Source: Branchiostoma floridae
Lineage: Eukaryota > Chordata > Leptocardii > Amphioxiformes > Branchiostomatidae
Assembly (NCBI RefSeq): GCF_000003815.2
Contig: NC_049997.1
Coordinates: 4,219,477 to 4,283,476 of the forward strand
Length of the DNA stretch: 64,000 nucleotides
Reading direction: 5' to 3'
Shown in pieces: positions 1-11,303 of the stretch (its first letter is position 1; the number at the start of each line of letters is the position of its first letter). A program made the translations under genes and the position numbers. The notes below the pieces were generated by a model that saw only the letters and a list, made by a program, of their open reading frames with translations, was not told where the DNA came from and ran no database searches.

Positions 1-355
1 GTCATACATTATATAGAAAGCCACAGAATTACTATAAATTGAGATGGTACTATAAATTGAGGTGGTACTATAAAATTGCGGAACACAAGTTGCAGTGATT
101 CAGTAACAACAGACACAAAATTGTCTATCCAACATTTTATTTAGTTTCAAAAGAACATAAAGTTGTTACTAGTGATACTGCATATACACCTCGGGGCGGG
201 GCATTAACCCTTTATTATTTGATATGCACCACGGAAACCTAATATTTGATGATAGTTATAAGAATGATTAATGATTTTTATATTCAATAATAATAATGGA
301 AAACAATTAAAAATGATGATAAATTTGAAAATTAGGATCTAAGTATTTCACCCTC

Positions 356-538
356 TTGTATGACGACAACCTGAAACGCCGTGACGCCTCCGTCTGTCAG
401 CTGACGCGTCAGGACAGCGATAAACGCGAACAGAACTCCATACGACGCAGCGATACTAATATCTTTTACGGCCTGCCGGAAGAAAGAAAAAGATCGATAG
501 AAACGACTAAGAACTATCTCTTTATTTTCAGTGTGTAA
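356..538 (+). mobile_element. Possible LINE ORF1-like fragment
   Basis: A 60-residue open frame rich in Arg, Asp and Gln. It contains QNSIRRSDTNIFYGLPEE, which resembles the 'Q-x-S-R-R-x-N-I-x-x-x-G-x-P-E' segment of LINE ORF1 proteins. Base composition is richer in G+C than the flanking AT-rich sequence, consistent with inserted coding sequence. It is a short, isolated piece with no other ORF1 domain visible. Similarity was judged by eye only. Confidence 0.3.
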
Positions 539-544
539 GATAGA

Positions 545-850
545 AGAGATAGAGAGAAAGAAAGAGGGAGATAGCTATAGTAGAAGAGAGAGAGGGCGAG
601 GAAGAGATGGGGAGGGAGGTGACAGAGGGACACTGAAAGTCAGACTAAGAGAGAGAGGGAAACAAACACCCACATAATACACAAAAATAAACAGCACAAA
701 GAGGCACGCACAAAGACACAAACACACACACACACATACAAACACACACACACACTCACACACAAACTCTCACACACACACACACACACACTTGCACGCA
801 CTCATGAGAGAGAGAGAGAGAGGAGGAGAGAGAGAGATGGGGAGAGAGAA
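545..850. repeat. GA-rich and CA-rich simple repeats
   Basis: Purine (GA) tract at about 545-660, CA-rich microsatellite at about 690-790, then another GA tract at 805-850. Apparent reading frames here (poly-Val/Cys) are artefacts of the repeat. Confidence 0.85.
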
Positions 851-948
851 AAAGGGAGGAAGTCACGATGAACAAATGGCTGAAGTGTGAACAATTAGAC
901 ATACTGCCAGGTACATCTAAAAGAACATGGACTCTCTTATGCACGTAC

Positions 949-1101
949 CTTCCAGGATATTTTTCTCTCCAATGTTTGTTGCTTGATGGCATCTTCAGGT
1001 TGCGATGCGAACAGTTTCCGCAAGGTGTCCTCATCGCTGACCTCTCCACTAGGTGGCTCACCAACCTGCATCTTGGTGTATTTGTTTGCCTCTCTGTATG
1101 T
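949..1101 (-). CDS. Orphan internal coding exon, unknown protein
   Basis: A candidate internal exon on the minus strand. It starts after a good acceptor (tgtttacag) and ends at a good donor (TGGAAG|gtacgt). It is 153 nt, open throughout, and phase 0 to phase 0, so it encodes exactly 51 residues. The peptide is charged and looks like ordinary coding sequence (segments KYTKMQVGEPPSGE and SDEDTLRKLFASQPEDA). I do not recognise the family. No neighbouring exon can be assigned in the window; the rest of the gene would run off the left edge or lie among the repeats to the right. It could also be a relic exon. Confidence 0.45.
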
Positions 1102-1429
1102 CTGTAAACAGCATAATTGAAGAAGTCTTAAATGGATCATGATGCCATTACTCTAGTCTAGGTAGGCGGGTAGGGGCTCGCAAAACGAAGTGTCTACTAG
1201 CGGCTTCCTCAGGTACTACAGTCGAGCTTCCCTTTTTGATACATTTGTATCTCGCGTTTTGGACATGCTGTAACCGTGATTTGTGAGTGGTGGATAACTC
1301 TTTGCCCCACCTAGCATCTTGTGTTGAAACTGCAGTGGTCAATTTTGTTTCACTGTTTGTGTTGCACAATATTAACTAAAAAACGCGTTAACGGTAATGG
1401 TAATGATTTCTTTAGGTAACATACATTCG

Positions 1430-1629
1430 CATAATTCCACCAGGTGCCATTATACCGCCACCTCAAAAACGTTGTTATCGAGGCCTTCCCAAGATTGTGT
1501 TCAACACCTAAATATCTGAATTGTATTACATTTAAGATATCTAACATTCGGTGTTAAAGACAATCTTGGGAAGACCTCTTTACTAACGTTTTTTGAGGTG
1601 GCGGTATTATGGCACCTGGTGGAATTATG
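1430..1629. repeat. Fold-back with about 70-bp arms
   Basis: The segment at 1430-1500 (cataattccaccaggtgcc...) is repeated in inverted orientation at 1559-1629 (...ggcacctggtggaattatg) with few mismatches. The right arm merges into the LINE reverse-transcriptase tail that follows, so this may be an inverted piece of the same LINE. Confidence 0.7.
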
Positions 1630-2090
1630 ATAGTCGATGTTATAGTCACAAACTAAATATAGAAGCCGGAAGATATTCTAAAATTCCCCGTGACCAGAGG
1701 TTTTGTCCATTCTGCCCAAATGAGATCGAAGACGAACGTCACTGCGTTATGGATTGTTCTCGATATGATGATAAGCGCACAGAGCTGTTCACATTACTTT
1801 CCACTTGCTCTAAAGACTTTGCTACTCTCTGTTCGATAGATAAATTCAAGTACATTCTGGGAGGCGATAATCCACATTATGTACAAGTAGGCAAATATAT
1901 CCACGATTGTTTATACTGTAGAACCAATAGTGTAAATGACATGCTAGACCCTTTATGTTGATGTATCCATACCTATAGATATCCATATATATATGTGTTT
2001 AGTTGTACTGTAAGTAGTTGTTATACATGTAGACCTTACGAAAGTCGCTGTACTTTTGTCGTGTCAATAAAGATTGTTATTATCAACAGC
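1593..2090 (+). mobile_element. 3' end of a non-LTR retrotransposon (RT C-terminus)
   Basis: An open frame (1593-1961) gives the C-terminal zinc-knuckle-like tail typical of LINE ORF2 proteins: RFCPFCPNEIEDERHCVMDC, followed by about 55 residues and a stop. The CPFC...H...C spacing is the recognisable feature. It is followed by an AT-rich 3' region with a polyadenylation-like signal (caataaag near 2066) and a TTATTATC tail, as expected for a LINE 3' terminus. The element is truncated at its 5' end; no RT palm motifs are present. Confidence 0.75.
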
Positions 2091-2223
2091 CAATCAGGCT
2101 GTGTGGTTTTAGACCGTTCGGAGATCTAGGGAACATGAATGCCACAGAAAGTAATGGAGGGGTAAATATTTTTCTCATGCTCCTTCCACAGTCTGTGGTA
2201 GTCTACTAGCTTATAGACCGCAT

Positions 2224-2560
2224 GGTCTTTTTAGCGAATGCCCACAAACGCCCACTCTAGAGATGTCCGCGCTGCACGAATCTCATTTTTTTTTGCTTGG
2301 AATATGTCCATGTTGTGCTCCCATGTATTAATCCTGGGTTTCAAGTCAATCCATTGACCCGAAGTGACATAAATCAAAGTTTTCGATTCTCGATGGTCTT
2401 TTTAGCGAACGCCCAGCAAAATGTCTTTTTAGCGAATGCCCACTATATCCACAAAAATATCGGCCGTCGCGCAACGACACCTAAACCTACCGCCATAAAC
2501 ATGTTCAAGATGGTGTCCCATTGAGGGAAGGTCTTTTTAGCGAATGCCCACAAACGCCCC
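2224..2560. repeat. Scattered repeats of a GGTCTTTTTAGCGAATGCCC motif
   Basis: The motif ggtctttttagcgaatgccc occurs near 2224, 2393 (aacgccc variant), 2422 and 2530; two copies continue as acaaacgccc. Part of an unidentified dispersed repeat. No coding sequence is recognised from 2090 to 3500. Confidence 0.55.
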
Positions 2561-3500
2561 TGTCTATGATAGACAGGGATCTAGTTTGTAGCCCTGATGT
2601 CACACAATATGGCCGTCACACAGTTCAGTTAACATGCAGGACACGGGTACATAAGAAAAAAGAGGACACGAACAAAGCAAAGATTAGCTGTATTGTACCA
2701 AGGGTAAGTGACCCCAAAGGTAAGGACACCCGTATTTTGATTCACACCCCCTACCAATTTTTCTTTACCCCTGGTGGTGAAGTAAAAGAGTGATGATAGT
2801 GATCTTAAACTTATTCATGTCGATCGAAGAAGGAAAGCTCTAAACGTTTCCAAAACGATATCCAGTTGTTTTGGTAACTGTTTCCGTCGTATACAACGAG
2901 TTATGAGTGGTTGAGACAGAGAAGACAGCCGTTAACAGTAACATTACCAGGGAAATTCCAATCTCCATGCAGATTTATCAGGAGAAAAGGCTAAAAATGT
3001 AAAAAAAATGGCCCCTGAATAAAAAAAAAAATGCCACTTATTTTTCGAACCAAAATGTTTATCCAGCAGACCAAATGTTAAACAAGATCCAGGTCCAAAA
3101 CCGACCGCGTAGACCTTTACCGATAACATGTAAGCTTAGTGAACTAGCTACTTTCACATCTTACCATGAATCTGGCGAACTGAAGTCCAAACTTGACAAA
3201 AACGGACGGAATACCTTCTTGAACATATCCACAGTGGTGTTTTCAGCATAAAATAACCGACAGTATGTGGCATGGACTCGATATTCTACGGAGAAAACCC
3301 ATTTTGACTGTATCTGTACATGTATAGGAGCGACAAAGGTATGAGCATCAGTCAGGCGTAACGTGCGAAGACCGGCTTTTCTTGATAATAACAGATCATC
3401 ATACTGGCCTTGTACATTCCAATTTAATTCCCCTGGCTTTGGGGGAAAATCTTACAATTGAAGCCACATTTCTACAAAGCCGTGATCGCTGTGCACCGTA

Positions 3501-4052
3501 TTAGGCCACAGCAATTAAATTTGATCCTCTGCAGACATCCTCTGCAGACTGCAAAAATAGTGCGATAGGGCGAAAAAAACAAGATGGGCAAAAAAACAAC
3601 AAGATGGCTACATTTTCAAAAATAGGCACCATAAAGTTGTAATGACTGTTGTAAAAATAATTAAGGGGACAAAACATGGCATCAGAGCCAACAAACAAGG
3701 CATTCATTCCTGTATTTAAGATATGTACTGGTGTGGTAAAAGTGACACAAGTGTGGTAGACAGGCATCAACAACAAAGTTGGTAACAACACTCATAGCTT
3801 CCATATTGGTATCACTTTTATAACTATCCAATAAGCTTCATTTCTACAACTACAGTCCTGAATACCTCGTAAGTGTCACTTCTACAAGTACAATTACTAA
3901 GTTACAGCACAATATAATTTGCAAATTTTGGTACTTTATCGTCATGTTGACCATCCCTGCAGAAGAACAAAATCTTGTTTTTTTTTTCTGAAACCAGGCG
4001 AAAATTAATGCGCGCCTGATGTCATCCATAAAATTTACTTGCTCTTGCCTTA
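3501..4052. mobile_element. Harbinger-type MITE, TSD TTA
   Basis: Terminal inverted repeats GGCCACAGCAA...AAATTTGATC (from 3504) and ...ATCCATAAAATTTACTTGC(TCTT)GCC (to 4049) are flanked by TTA on both sides (3501-3503 and 4050-4052). A 3-bp TWA duplication is characteristic of PIF/Harbinger elements. No transposase is encoded. Related copies occur at 13.6, 34.4, 35.7 and 55.4 kb. Confidence 0.75.
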
Positions 4053-5262
4053 TGTCTCTATGCTTGGAACATGATATTGAACATACAGTTGTTCTCACGC
4101 ATTGTATATAGTTTTACATTGTTAAACAGGATCACTTCGGCCGAAATTTAGAATTTTTTAAAGAGAGAATACTACACACCAAACATATTTTTCCAGGGGT
4201 GTACAGCCATGATGTGCGCCCATGTTGATTTGATTATATGCATGACATCATTTGGGAATGCCGAAAATGATGCGAGCAAAACACAACAACAACAACAAAA
4301 CGTTGGGCCAAAAAAGTTGCCTTCATGACACTCGCATGTGAAATGGATGGACACAAGCGACCCTGCACGAAAAGAAACGACCAGCAAAAGTGTATTGTAA
4401 ACCCATACCAAGCTTAAAAAAAGACTCCATTTGGTCGATTCCACTTACAATGAGGGAGGGGCAAATAATATTTTCTGTCCCTCCACTGAAAGTTTGCTTG
4501 AATTGATGCGGTTTTTATCTAATTACGTATTTTCAGAGAACAACAGATTATGTCAAGACGGTAAACATTTTTATTCAACGAAAAAAAAAACGTGTTACAA
4601 ATGTTGGAAAAAACGTCTACTCCCATGCAAAATGGTATTGTCATGTAGTGATTAATTAGGATATTTGACTAACTATACACCGGTGATAACGTCATCATAA
4701 CCAATTTCAAATGTGGACCTCTGATTGGTCAAGGGTGTCTGTTCATATGATAATGAATGTAAAGACGACTAATACGTATTCTGTTGTCATGGAAGCATAA
4801 CTAACGTCAAAGTGACGTCACTAGATTACGTCATAAACATATAAGCTACCAGCTGGGATCATCTAAATTTAGCATAGTTAATGCATGTCTAATTATGAAA
4901 AATACTAGCAGTAACGTATTACTAACAAGAAAACCTGAAATATATCTTAAAACTGAAAAGTAGCGTTTTTTTGTCCAAACTGTCTGTCAACAGGGCAATA
5001 AGAAATGACTGGCAACATGGCAACACGGAAAATAAGCCACATAAAAGTTGTACATATACTTTGCATGTACTTTACATGTACTATATTTTAGGACAAGTCA
5101 AGAAATTTGGTTGCGTTAGCCGTTTTCAGGCGCTAGGTTAAATCAGTAGACGCGGGCCTCAGATGCACCTTGCCCCCCCCCCCCCCCAATTTGAAATGGA
5201 TTAAGTATACAGAATAATTCGAAAGTTCGAAAGATAAATGGTGCTATATGTCACTTGTAACA
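4053..5262. other. No gene recognised; repeat remnants
   Basis: AT-rich sequence. A partial MITE end with gttgatttgattatatgcat near 4220 belongs to the same super-family as the element at 13610. A C15 homopolymer lies near 5173. I see no coding exon or RNA gene. Confidence 0.6.
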
Positions 5263-5625
5263 GTGATAGAAGACTCTTATAGTAAGGATCTTCAAAACCC
5301 ACCCATAATTGTACTCACTTCCAACGTTTCGATGTCTATCCGACACCATTATCAGGGATAGAATGACTGCTGCTACTACAGAGACAAGGGGGATACAAAC
5401 TGAGCCACGTTTGGGACGGTATTCTTGTCGTTGCAGCGCCACCTACATGTGTACATCTGCTAAAGTAGCAGCAAGAAGTAGCTTCCAGTCATTCTAACCC
5501 TGATGATGGTGTCTAATAGACATCGAAACGTTGGAAGTGAGTACATTTCTGGTTGTGTTTTGAGGAACCTTACTATATGAGTAATTTACCAACCTGGTGA
5601 AACTATTTACGGAGTGGTAGAAGAC
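5263..5625 (+). mobile_element. Penelope-derived fold-back insertion with 12-bp TSD
   Basis: The element (5275-5613) is bounded by near-identical 12-bp repeats, gtgatagaagac (5263-5274) and gtggtagaagac (5614-5625). Its ends carry inverted arms (acttccaacgtttcgatgtct / agacatcgaaacgttggaagt). In the middle, the plus strand encodes [14 protein letters not shown], matching the C-terminal end of Penelope-like element polyproteins (family knowledge: 'MNRDEG-Y-LSH-WD'). It is inserted at the 3' end of the TLR reading frame and supplies that frame's stop codon. Confidence 0.75.
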
Positions 5626-8600
5626 GTATGTGGTTATCCTCATCTTCATACCAAAGGTCTGGTTCTGGTTCATTAACTTCATTTAGTTCTTCTGGCATTC
5701 CACAACGTTGTGCTGGCTGCTCAGGAATGTTCTTAACCGGATGCACCTGTTCCATTATGTTCATTTCCGGGTCATGTAACTCCTGTTCAGACTCTGTATC
5801 ACGAGGTAGAGGCTCGCCAAGGGAAAATCTTAGCCGCTTCCAGAACAGCGGCCTCTTCCGCGCGTCGCCCGGCCACGTCAGGTACGTGTCTCTCTTCATT
5901 ATCGCGTTCAGATGGCGGAACCGTTTCAGCATCCTGTCAGGAATTCTCTCCAGAAACACAAGGATGAGACGCCTCCCTCCCCCCTCCTCAAACATGTGGT
6001 ACTGTGCCATCTGGAACTCGTACTCTCACCACTTACTCTTCAGGAAGTTCCTGGTGATGAGGCAGACGGTTCTCCGGCTGTTTTCCACAGCATCCGCGAT
6101 GTTTTCCACAATGGGAGCGCCGACTGCAAAGTCTCTCTCATGTATCACCAGGTTGTAATCAGGTTCCCGATTCTCTACTGCTTCATGTATCACCCACCAG
6201 ACGTCTTCGTTGTTGTAGGCGATAAAAGCATCGTGCGTGTAACGCTCATTGTTCTCCTTTCCTCCAATCCTTGGTCTCCTCCACTTTGCCCACATCCACA
6301 GGTAGTAGTAAACATGACTAATGTTGTAGTCGACGAGAAAAATGCTCATCATGGCGGCGAAGATGCCCGAAGACGCGAGCACACAGGCCAGGAGACGGTT
6401 TGGCCTGAATCCGTGACCACAGTCCTTGTAAAAGAACATACTAGTTTCCGCTGACTCATGTATGTCTTCATGTTGACGTTTAAACCCGTCTAACAAACGT
6501 CGTCCACTTAGGTGAGGTGGACGAGAGCATGTGTGACTTCTTGATTGGAAAGAATAAGGGTTGTGCCAGTTGGCCACCCTGTCGTATTTCCTCTGGGCCC
6601 ACTTGACAAGCCACCACAAAGTACAATCGCACAGAAACGGCATGTCTGCAATGTCCAGCCTTTCCAAGCGGCTGACAACGTGACTCAGTGCAGTTTGGTT
6701 GAATACGCTCATGCTATTGCTGCTTATATTCAAATATATCATCATGTTTAAAGGACGGAAGCCTTCACCTATCACAGCTATCCTGTTGGCAGCTAGATCC
6801 AAGTTTGTAAGGTTACCACGACCTTCGAATGTCGTCGTCTTTACACGTTGGATCTTGTTATAACTGAGGTCAAGGGATCTTAGCCGCGATAGTCCTTGGA
6901 AGGCAAATGACCTAACGTCCTCTATCTCATTATGGCTGAGATCAAGTTGTTGCAGCCGTATCAAACTTTGAAAGTTACCTGTCTCGATAACACGGATGCG
7001 GTTGCGAGAAAGAGTCAAAGTTTCCAAGTAAATCAGGCATTCCATCTGCCGCGGATCTATACTTGAAAAAGCATTGCCGTCCAAACGGAGCGTTTGTAAC
7101 GTCGACGTCGATTGTTTCAATGGCATAAAACTGATGAAGTTGTAAGAGAGGTCCAGGTATTTCAAACCATTGATTTGAAATACGGAATCGTCGGCTTTGA
7201 CATATATTTTGTTGTGCTGCAAATCAAGGATAGTTATGTTACCGGGCAGATTTCCATCCCCAACAGTCACATGTTCCAGTTGATTGTAACTCAGGTTCAA
7301 GTCATGGATTACTTTAACACCTTCGAAATTAAAGGATATGTCCACACGAAATACGTCAGGCCGATAGTCGGTATTTAAGTCATCATGACTTACATCAAGG
7401 TAGTCCAACGTCTCAGGAAGCTGAGCTTCAGATGTTTTTAAGCCATTGTTACTAAGATCAAGATGACGAAGAGCCGTAAGACCTTGAAACACGCCCTCTG
7501 GTAAAGTAGAAATCGTTTGATAGCTCAGGTCAAGATGAGTAAGTGACGACAATCCACGAAAAGTCTGGTTTTGCAATATCTGTAAGGAGCCTGTCTGCGG
7601 TACCAACTGCCCTGTTGACCACTCCCGATCAAGAGGTGGTGAGTAGGGCTGGGTATCGGTACAGCGTACCGGTACAAAACCGGTTTTTCTTATGGACCGG
7701 TCAAGAAAAACCGGACCTGAAAAAATTAGGTGGACCGGATGTTGGACCGATTAGAAAATTAACAGATTATTTAATCAGGCATTCACACGTTTTGGCGCTT
7801 GCAGGTGGAAGAAAATAACAAGAGTGAAGTAGAGAAGAGTTTATAGTAATTCCTACCAAGTTTTACAGCCAATCGTACAGGTGCAGTTAGCGTTGAAGGA
7901 TTTTAAAACGCCAGTGTAAGTCTAAACTCCACCAAACAGATCTCTTTGTAGTGAAATGGACCATTGGTATGAGTCATACTGCATCAGGTCCAGGTTCAGG
8001 TCCGGACCTGGACCTGATCCTTTGGACCTGAACCGGACCTGGACCTGAATTTTCTGTACCGGTACCCACCCCTAGTGGTGAGCCAACTGACAAATAAAGC
8101 CTTTGTAAGTTTGAAAAACCTGTAAACGTGTTGGCTTCTATATTAAACTCGAGCAGCCTGGCGTGTTGTCAGTAAAGACAGAATTTTCAAATTTTCCAAA
8201 TTATCAATCACCGCAAGAGTCTCAGACGTTATTGCGTCTATCCCGTGAGAATAAAATAATAACTCCTCAATTTGTGTGTGACGAAGTTCAGGCAGAACGT
8301 CTGCAATGGATGAAAACGGGACTCGAGGAAGATGCAACGTTTGCAGATTGGTCAGTGACTCCAGGACACCATGCTCTATTAGAAGATCACCATGGTCAAT
8401 GGAGATGTCGCTGTCTTCATCTTTGAGGAGCCGCAGATCTAAATGTTGCAGATGTGGTGACAGTGGCTGTAACATTCTGACGGTGACATTCATAGATACC
8501 GGTTCAAGCAATTTGATTTCGATAGTGTGCAAGTTGGAAAAGTATCTAAACACAGGTCCGAAGTTGATCTCACTGTCCCTATGAACAGAAAGACTAAGAA

Positions 8601-9192
8601 ATTCAAGTTCGGTCAATGGTGACCAGAGTGATAGTCGTTCAAAGAGTCTTGTTCTGTCTTCCAGTCCACTGATTTCTACGATTGCCAAATTTTCCAAGGA
8701 GGTCAAAGAGACAAAGGCGTGATCGGAGAGACAGCCAACATTGTTCAAATCGAGGTGCAAATACCTTAGGTTTGATAAACCTTTAAACACATCTTCATTG
8801 GTGGCGTTGGATGGATAACACAACTGCAGTTCTTTCAAATTTTCTAATTGTGCAAAAGCGCCATCCTCAATGGTCCGTAGATATATTCCTGACAGAACTA
8901 AGTACTGTAGGTTTCGTAACTCGTTAAAAGAATCCTTATGCAGATCAGTGATGTTGTTTCCACTGAGGTCTAAAGTGGTGATAGACTTAGGAATTCCGGG
9001 TGGGATTCGGGTTAGAGTTGATCGGAAATCCGATGAAAATTGCGAAATGGCTTGCCGTCTGCACACCACAGTTGTAGAGTTCCAGGTCTGACACACAGGT
9101 GGTAAAAGATGCCTTCTTGCTCCTCCCTGCCTAGTTATCAAAGATAAAACCATTACGAGAAACACTGCGAGAAGAGTGGCTTTAGACACCAT
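5603..9192 (-). pseudogene. Toll-like receptor, disrupted (frameshift, MITE, TGA)
   Basis: Reads as a type I innate immune receptor. From ATG at 9192: signal peptide (MVSKATLLAVFLVMVLSLI), N-terminal cap Cys pair, about twenty leucine-rich repeats, one LRRCT (FLCDCTLWWLVKW), a transmembrane segment near LLACVLASSGIFAAM, then a TIR domain with box 1 (HDAFIAYNNEDVWWV), box 2 (RDFAVGAP) and box 3 (FW in PLFWKRLRF). A single C-terminal cap makes it vertebrate-like in layout. Three lesions are visible. The frame shifts by one base near 8150-8165. A MITE fills 7644-8074. A TGA at 6026-6028 follows FLKSKW, where most TIR domains have Cys; the frame then continues open to 5603. The BB-loop Pro expected in 'RD-x-x-P-G' is Val. 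The coding part has no intron. Without these lesions it would be about 1000 residues. Assembly error could explain the frameshift but not the MITE. Confidence 0.85.
7636..8082. mobile_element. hAT-type MITE inserted in the TLR coding exon
   Basis: A 431-bp insertion (7644-8074) is flanked by a perfect 8-bp duplication, gtggtgag (7636-7643 and 8075-8082), the length made by hAT transposases. Termini TAGGGCTGGGTATCGGTAC and GTACCGGTACCCACCCCTA are inverted repeats with two mismatches. The interior is rich in GGTCC/GGACC palindromic words and encodes no transposase. Removing the element and one duplication copy leaves the LRR reading frame continuous across the junction (GSPPLDREW). Confidence 0.9.
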
Positions 9193-9426
9193 GTTGCTCT
9201 GTATGCAGTTTTTTCTTGTCGGTAGGTTATTTTCGTTGTTGATCTGTGGTGAAGCAAAAATACAAGATTAAGTCCAGGTCCACATAACCCTCGTATATGG
9301 TACACATAATTTGAGTCATGATCTTCGATATCCAAATTATAAACGCCACTAGTATGAAAGTCTTCTCCTGGACAGAGGCTGATCAAACATTGTGTCATGG
9401 AAAGGGTGCCTGAAACCACACCGATT

Positions 9427-9427
<1 letters not shown>
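9193..9427. other. Region upstream of the TLR start
   Basis: Sequence 5' of the TLR ATG on the minus strand. No convincing TATA box or untranslated exon can be fixed. A CA/TG microsatellite begins about 235 bp upstream of the start codon. Confidence 0.4.

Positions 9428-9520
<93 letters not shown>
9428..9520. repeat. (CA)n microsatellite, 93 bp
   Basis: Uninterrupted CA dinucleotide repeat, about 46 units. The poly-Cys/Val and poly-His/Thr frames across it are not genes. Confidence 0.98.
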
Positions 9521-9524
<4 letters not shown>

Positions 9525-9897
9525 TACACTCTTGTTACTGAGATTATCGAATCAACCTGTCATTAGAAATATGGAACGTTTCATTTCCAACTGTTCTTAA
9601 CCCTATTCAGACCGGTCTTTTTTGGTCAATCCTGGACCGGGGGCTTTTGAGGCCCACCCTTTCTAACTCCAATGTTCTTAGAATACCGTAACAAACCCCT
9701 GACCTCGGCACCTAGCTAATTAATATCCATCTATTTTTCGAGTGACGTTATCTAAATTACGTTACGCTGCACGTTCCAATAAGTAAATAGCAAAGGTCTT
9801 TGTAGACACACACACACACACAGAACCAAAATGCAAGCATGATACAAATACTTTTCAAACCACCAACCCACTTTGGTGAAAATTGTGGATAAATGGG

Positions 9898-10155
9898 AAA
9901 ACGTTCAGGCTGTACAGGGCAGGCGCGCGTCACCCGTACTGGCACGTACGAGGGGCGAATCCGCAGCCCGATGGCACACAAAGTTTTGCCTCCACGTTAA
10001 GTTCTACGGCGTGTCTGCGTGCTCCAAAATCCGTCGGATTCCCTACGAGTTCGTACGGAAGCGGTACTTACCACTTACGGATTCCAAAAGATTGCCCACG
10101 TTTTGGCACGTAGACAGCACGTATTTGCACGCACGGTGGGTTGTGCCCTTAGCTT
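9898..10155. mobile_element. MITE family 'GGGCACAACCCGCC', copy 1 (5' truncated)
   Basis: Matches the complete copy at 42024-42378 from 'aaaacgttcaggctgtac' to the right terminus 'ggttgtgcccttagctt'. The left terminal repeat is missing. CpG- and GTACG-rich in contrast to the AT-rich surroundings. Confidence 0.7.
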
Positions 10156-10617
10156 GACACTACTGTTAAGTTTTGGGCCTGATTCAAACATCTATAGGAA
10201 CACAAGATAGCTCACATAACATAAGTCGTTTAAGATATTACAGACGCCACATCCTGGTGACGCCAGGGGAATGTGAGAAATGTTTGTCAAAGTATTACGT
10301 TCTAGTAGCGTAGTTAAAGATTAATTGTAAGACATACATACCTGTTGGTGTTAATGAGTCCCACAAAGTAACAAACAACTACGACCGGGTTGCGTGAAAG
10401 CGTACAACCTTTGTTTTAGACAACTGGGAAGCAGTGAGCGATGTGACCTCGTGACTGGCAGCAAGTGGTAAAAGAGGATGTACGTATGAGGAAGTGCCTT
10501 TCGTACAGGCAAGGGGGCAGGTAGAAAGGTCAAATATTTATCAAGACTGTACCACTGGTAAGCAGTGAAGGGGGGAGGGGGTATGTTTTTACTGATGCCA
10601 CGTACCGTAGTGTCCTA

Positions 10618-10895
10618 AAGCTAAGGGCACAACCCGCCGTACGTGCTTTTTGTCCGTACGTTTTTTGGGAGGTCACATCCGCCACGTTTTTTCTGAAAAC
10701 GTGGGGAACGAATGGCAAGAGCAGGCAGGGAGTCGGTTTCAACGCACGTCACTCGCACGGTTGCGCTTAGCTCAGTGGGAGCACCTGGATACAGATAAAG
10801 ATACACGTGCTGCGTACGCACGGTTTCCTTACTCGCTGTACAGGGCACGCGCATTGCCCGTACTGACTCCTACGGGGGGCGAATCCGCAGCGTAG
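10618..10895. mobile_element. MITE family 'GGGCACAACCCGCC', copy 2 (rearranged)
   Basis: Begins with the left terminus aagctaagggcacaacccgc, then diverges from the family, and ends with the internal family segment ggcgaatccgcag. The right terminus is absent. A perfect tRNA A-box-like word (tagctcagtggga) lies at about 10769, but there is no B box or cloverleaf. Confidence 0.6.
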
Positions 10896-11303
10896 TCAAC
10901 AAATACCTAGGTCAGAATATTTCTACTAATATATATATATATATATTTAGATTTCTTGTTAATTTGCTATATGCAATATCGTGTAGCACGTGTATTTTTC
11001 TAAACTCATAGGGTTAAGTCACTTTGAAGACCCCCAGCAAAGTAGGTGTTGGCTCCCCTAGCAACACATAGCAACGACCTTTGACCCCAAGTTTGCCAAA
11101 TTTCCCCCATTGTTCGATAATAGCCCCCTCCCCACCTAGTGTGAAAACATTCCGGGAGGGGTGCCGCCTGGCCAGGTGAGAAGTTACCTGGCACCCTGTA
11201 GGATGGGGGTAACGTTTGACAATACTGTCTGGGAAGGCAAGCAGGGTGTGTATTGAATGTTGTGTTTCCAGTGTGTTAGATTCTTAGAAATAGTCTGAAT
11301 GCT

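Larger units (their letters stand above)
9597..11017. mobile_element. Possible TTAA-bounded element with nested MITE pieces
   Basis: TTAA followed by CCCTAT (9597-9606) and ATAGGG followed by TTAA (11008-11017) could be the ends of a piggyBac/Kolobok-like element of about 1.4 kb. The terminal match is only six bases, so the call is weak. It encloses two copies of a GC-richer MITE (about 9898-10155 and 10618-10895). No coding sequence is seen. Confidence 0.35.

Noticed and set aside
5628-6454. Plus-strand open frames of 176-180 codons
   Set aside because: Antisense shadows of the TLR TIR and transmembrane region.
9428-9520. Poly-Val/Cys or poly-His/Thr protein
   Set aside because: Translation of a (CA)n microsatellite.
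10765-10790. tRNA-like A box (tagctcagtggga)
   Set aside because: No B box, no acceptor stem; lies in a rearranged MITE.
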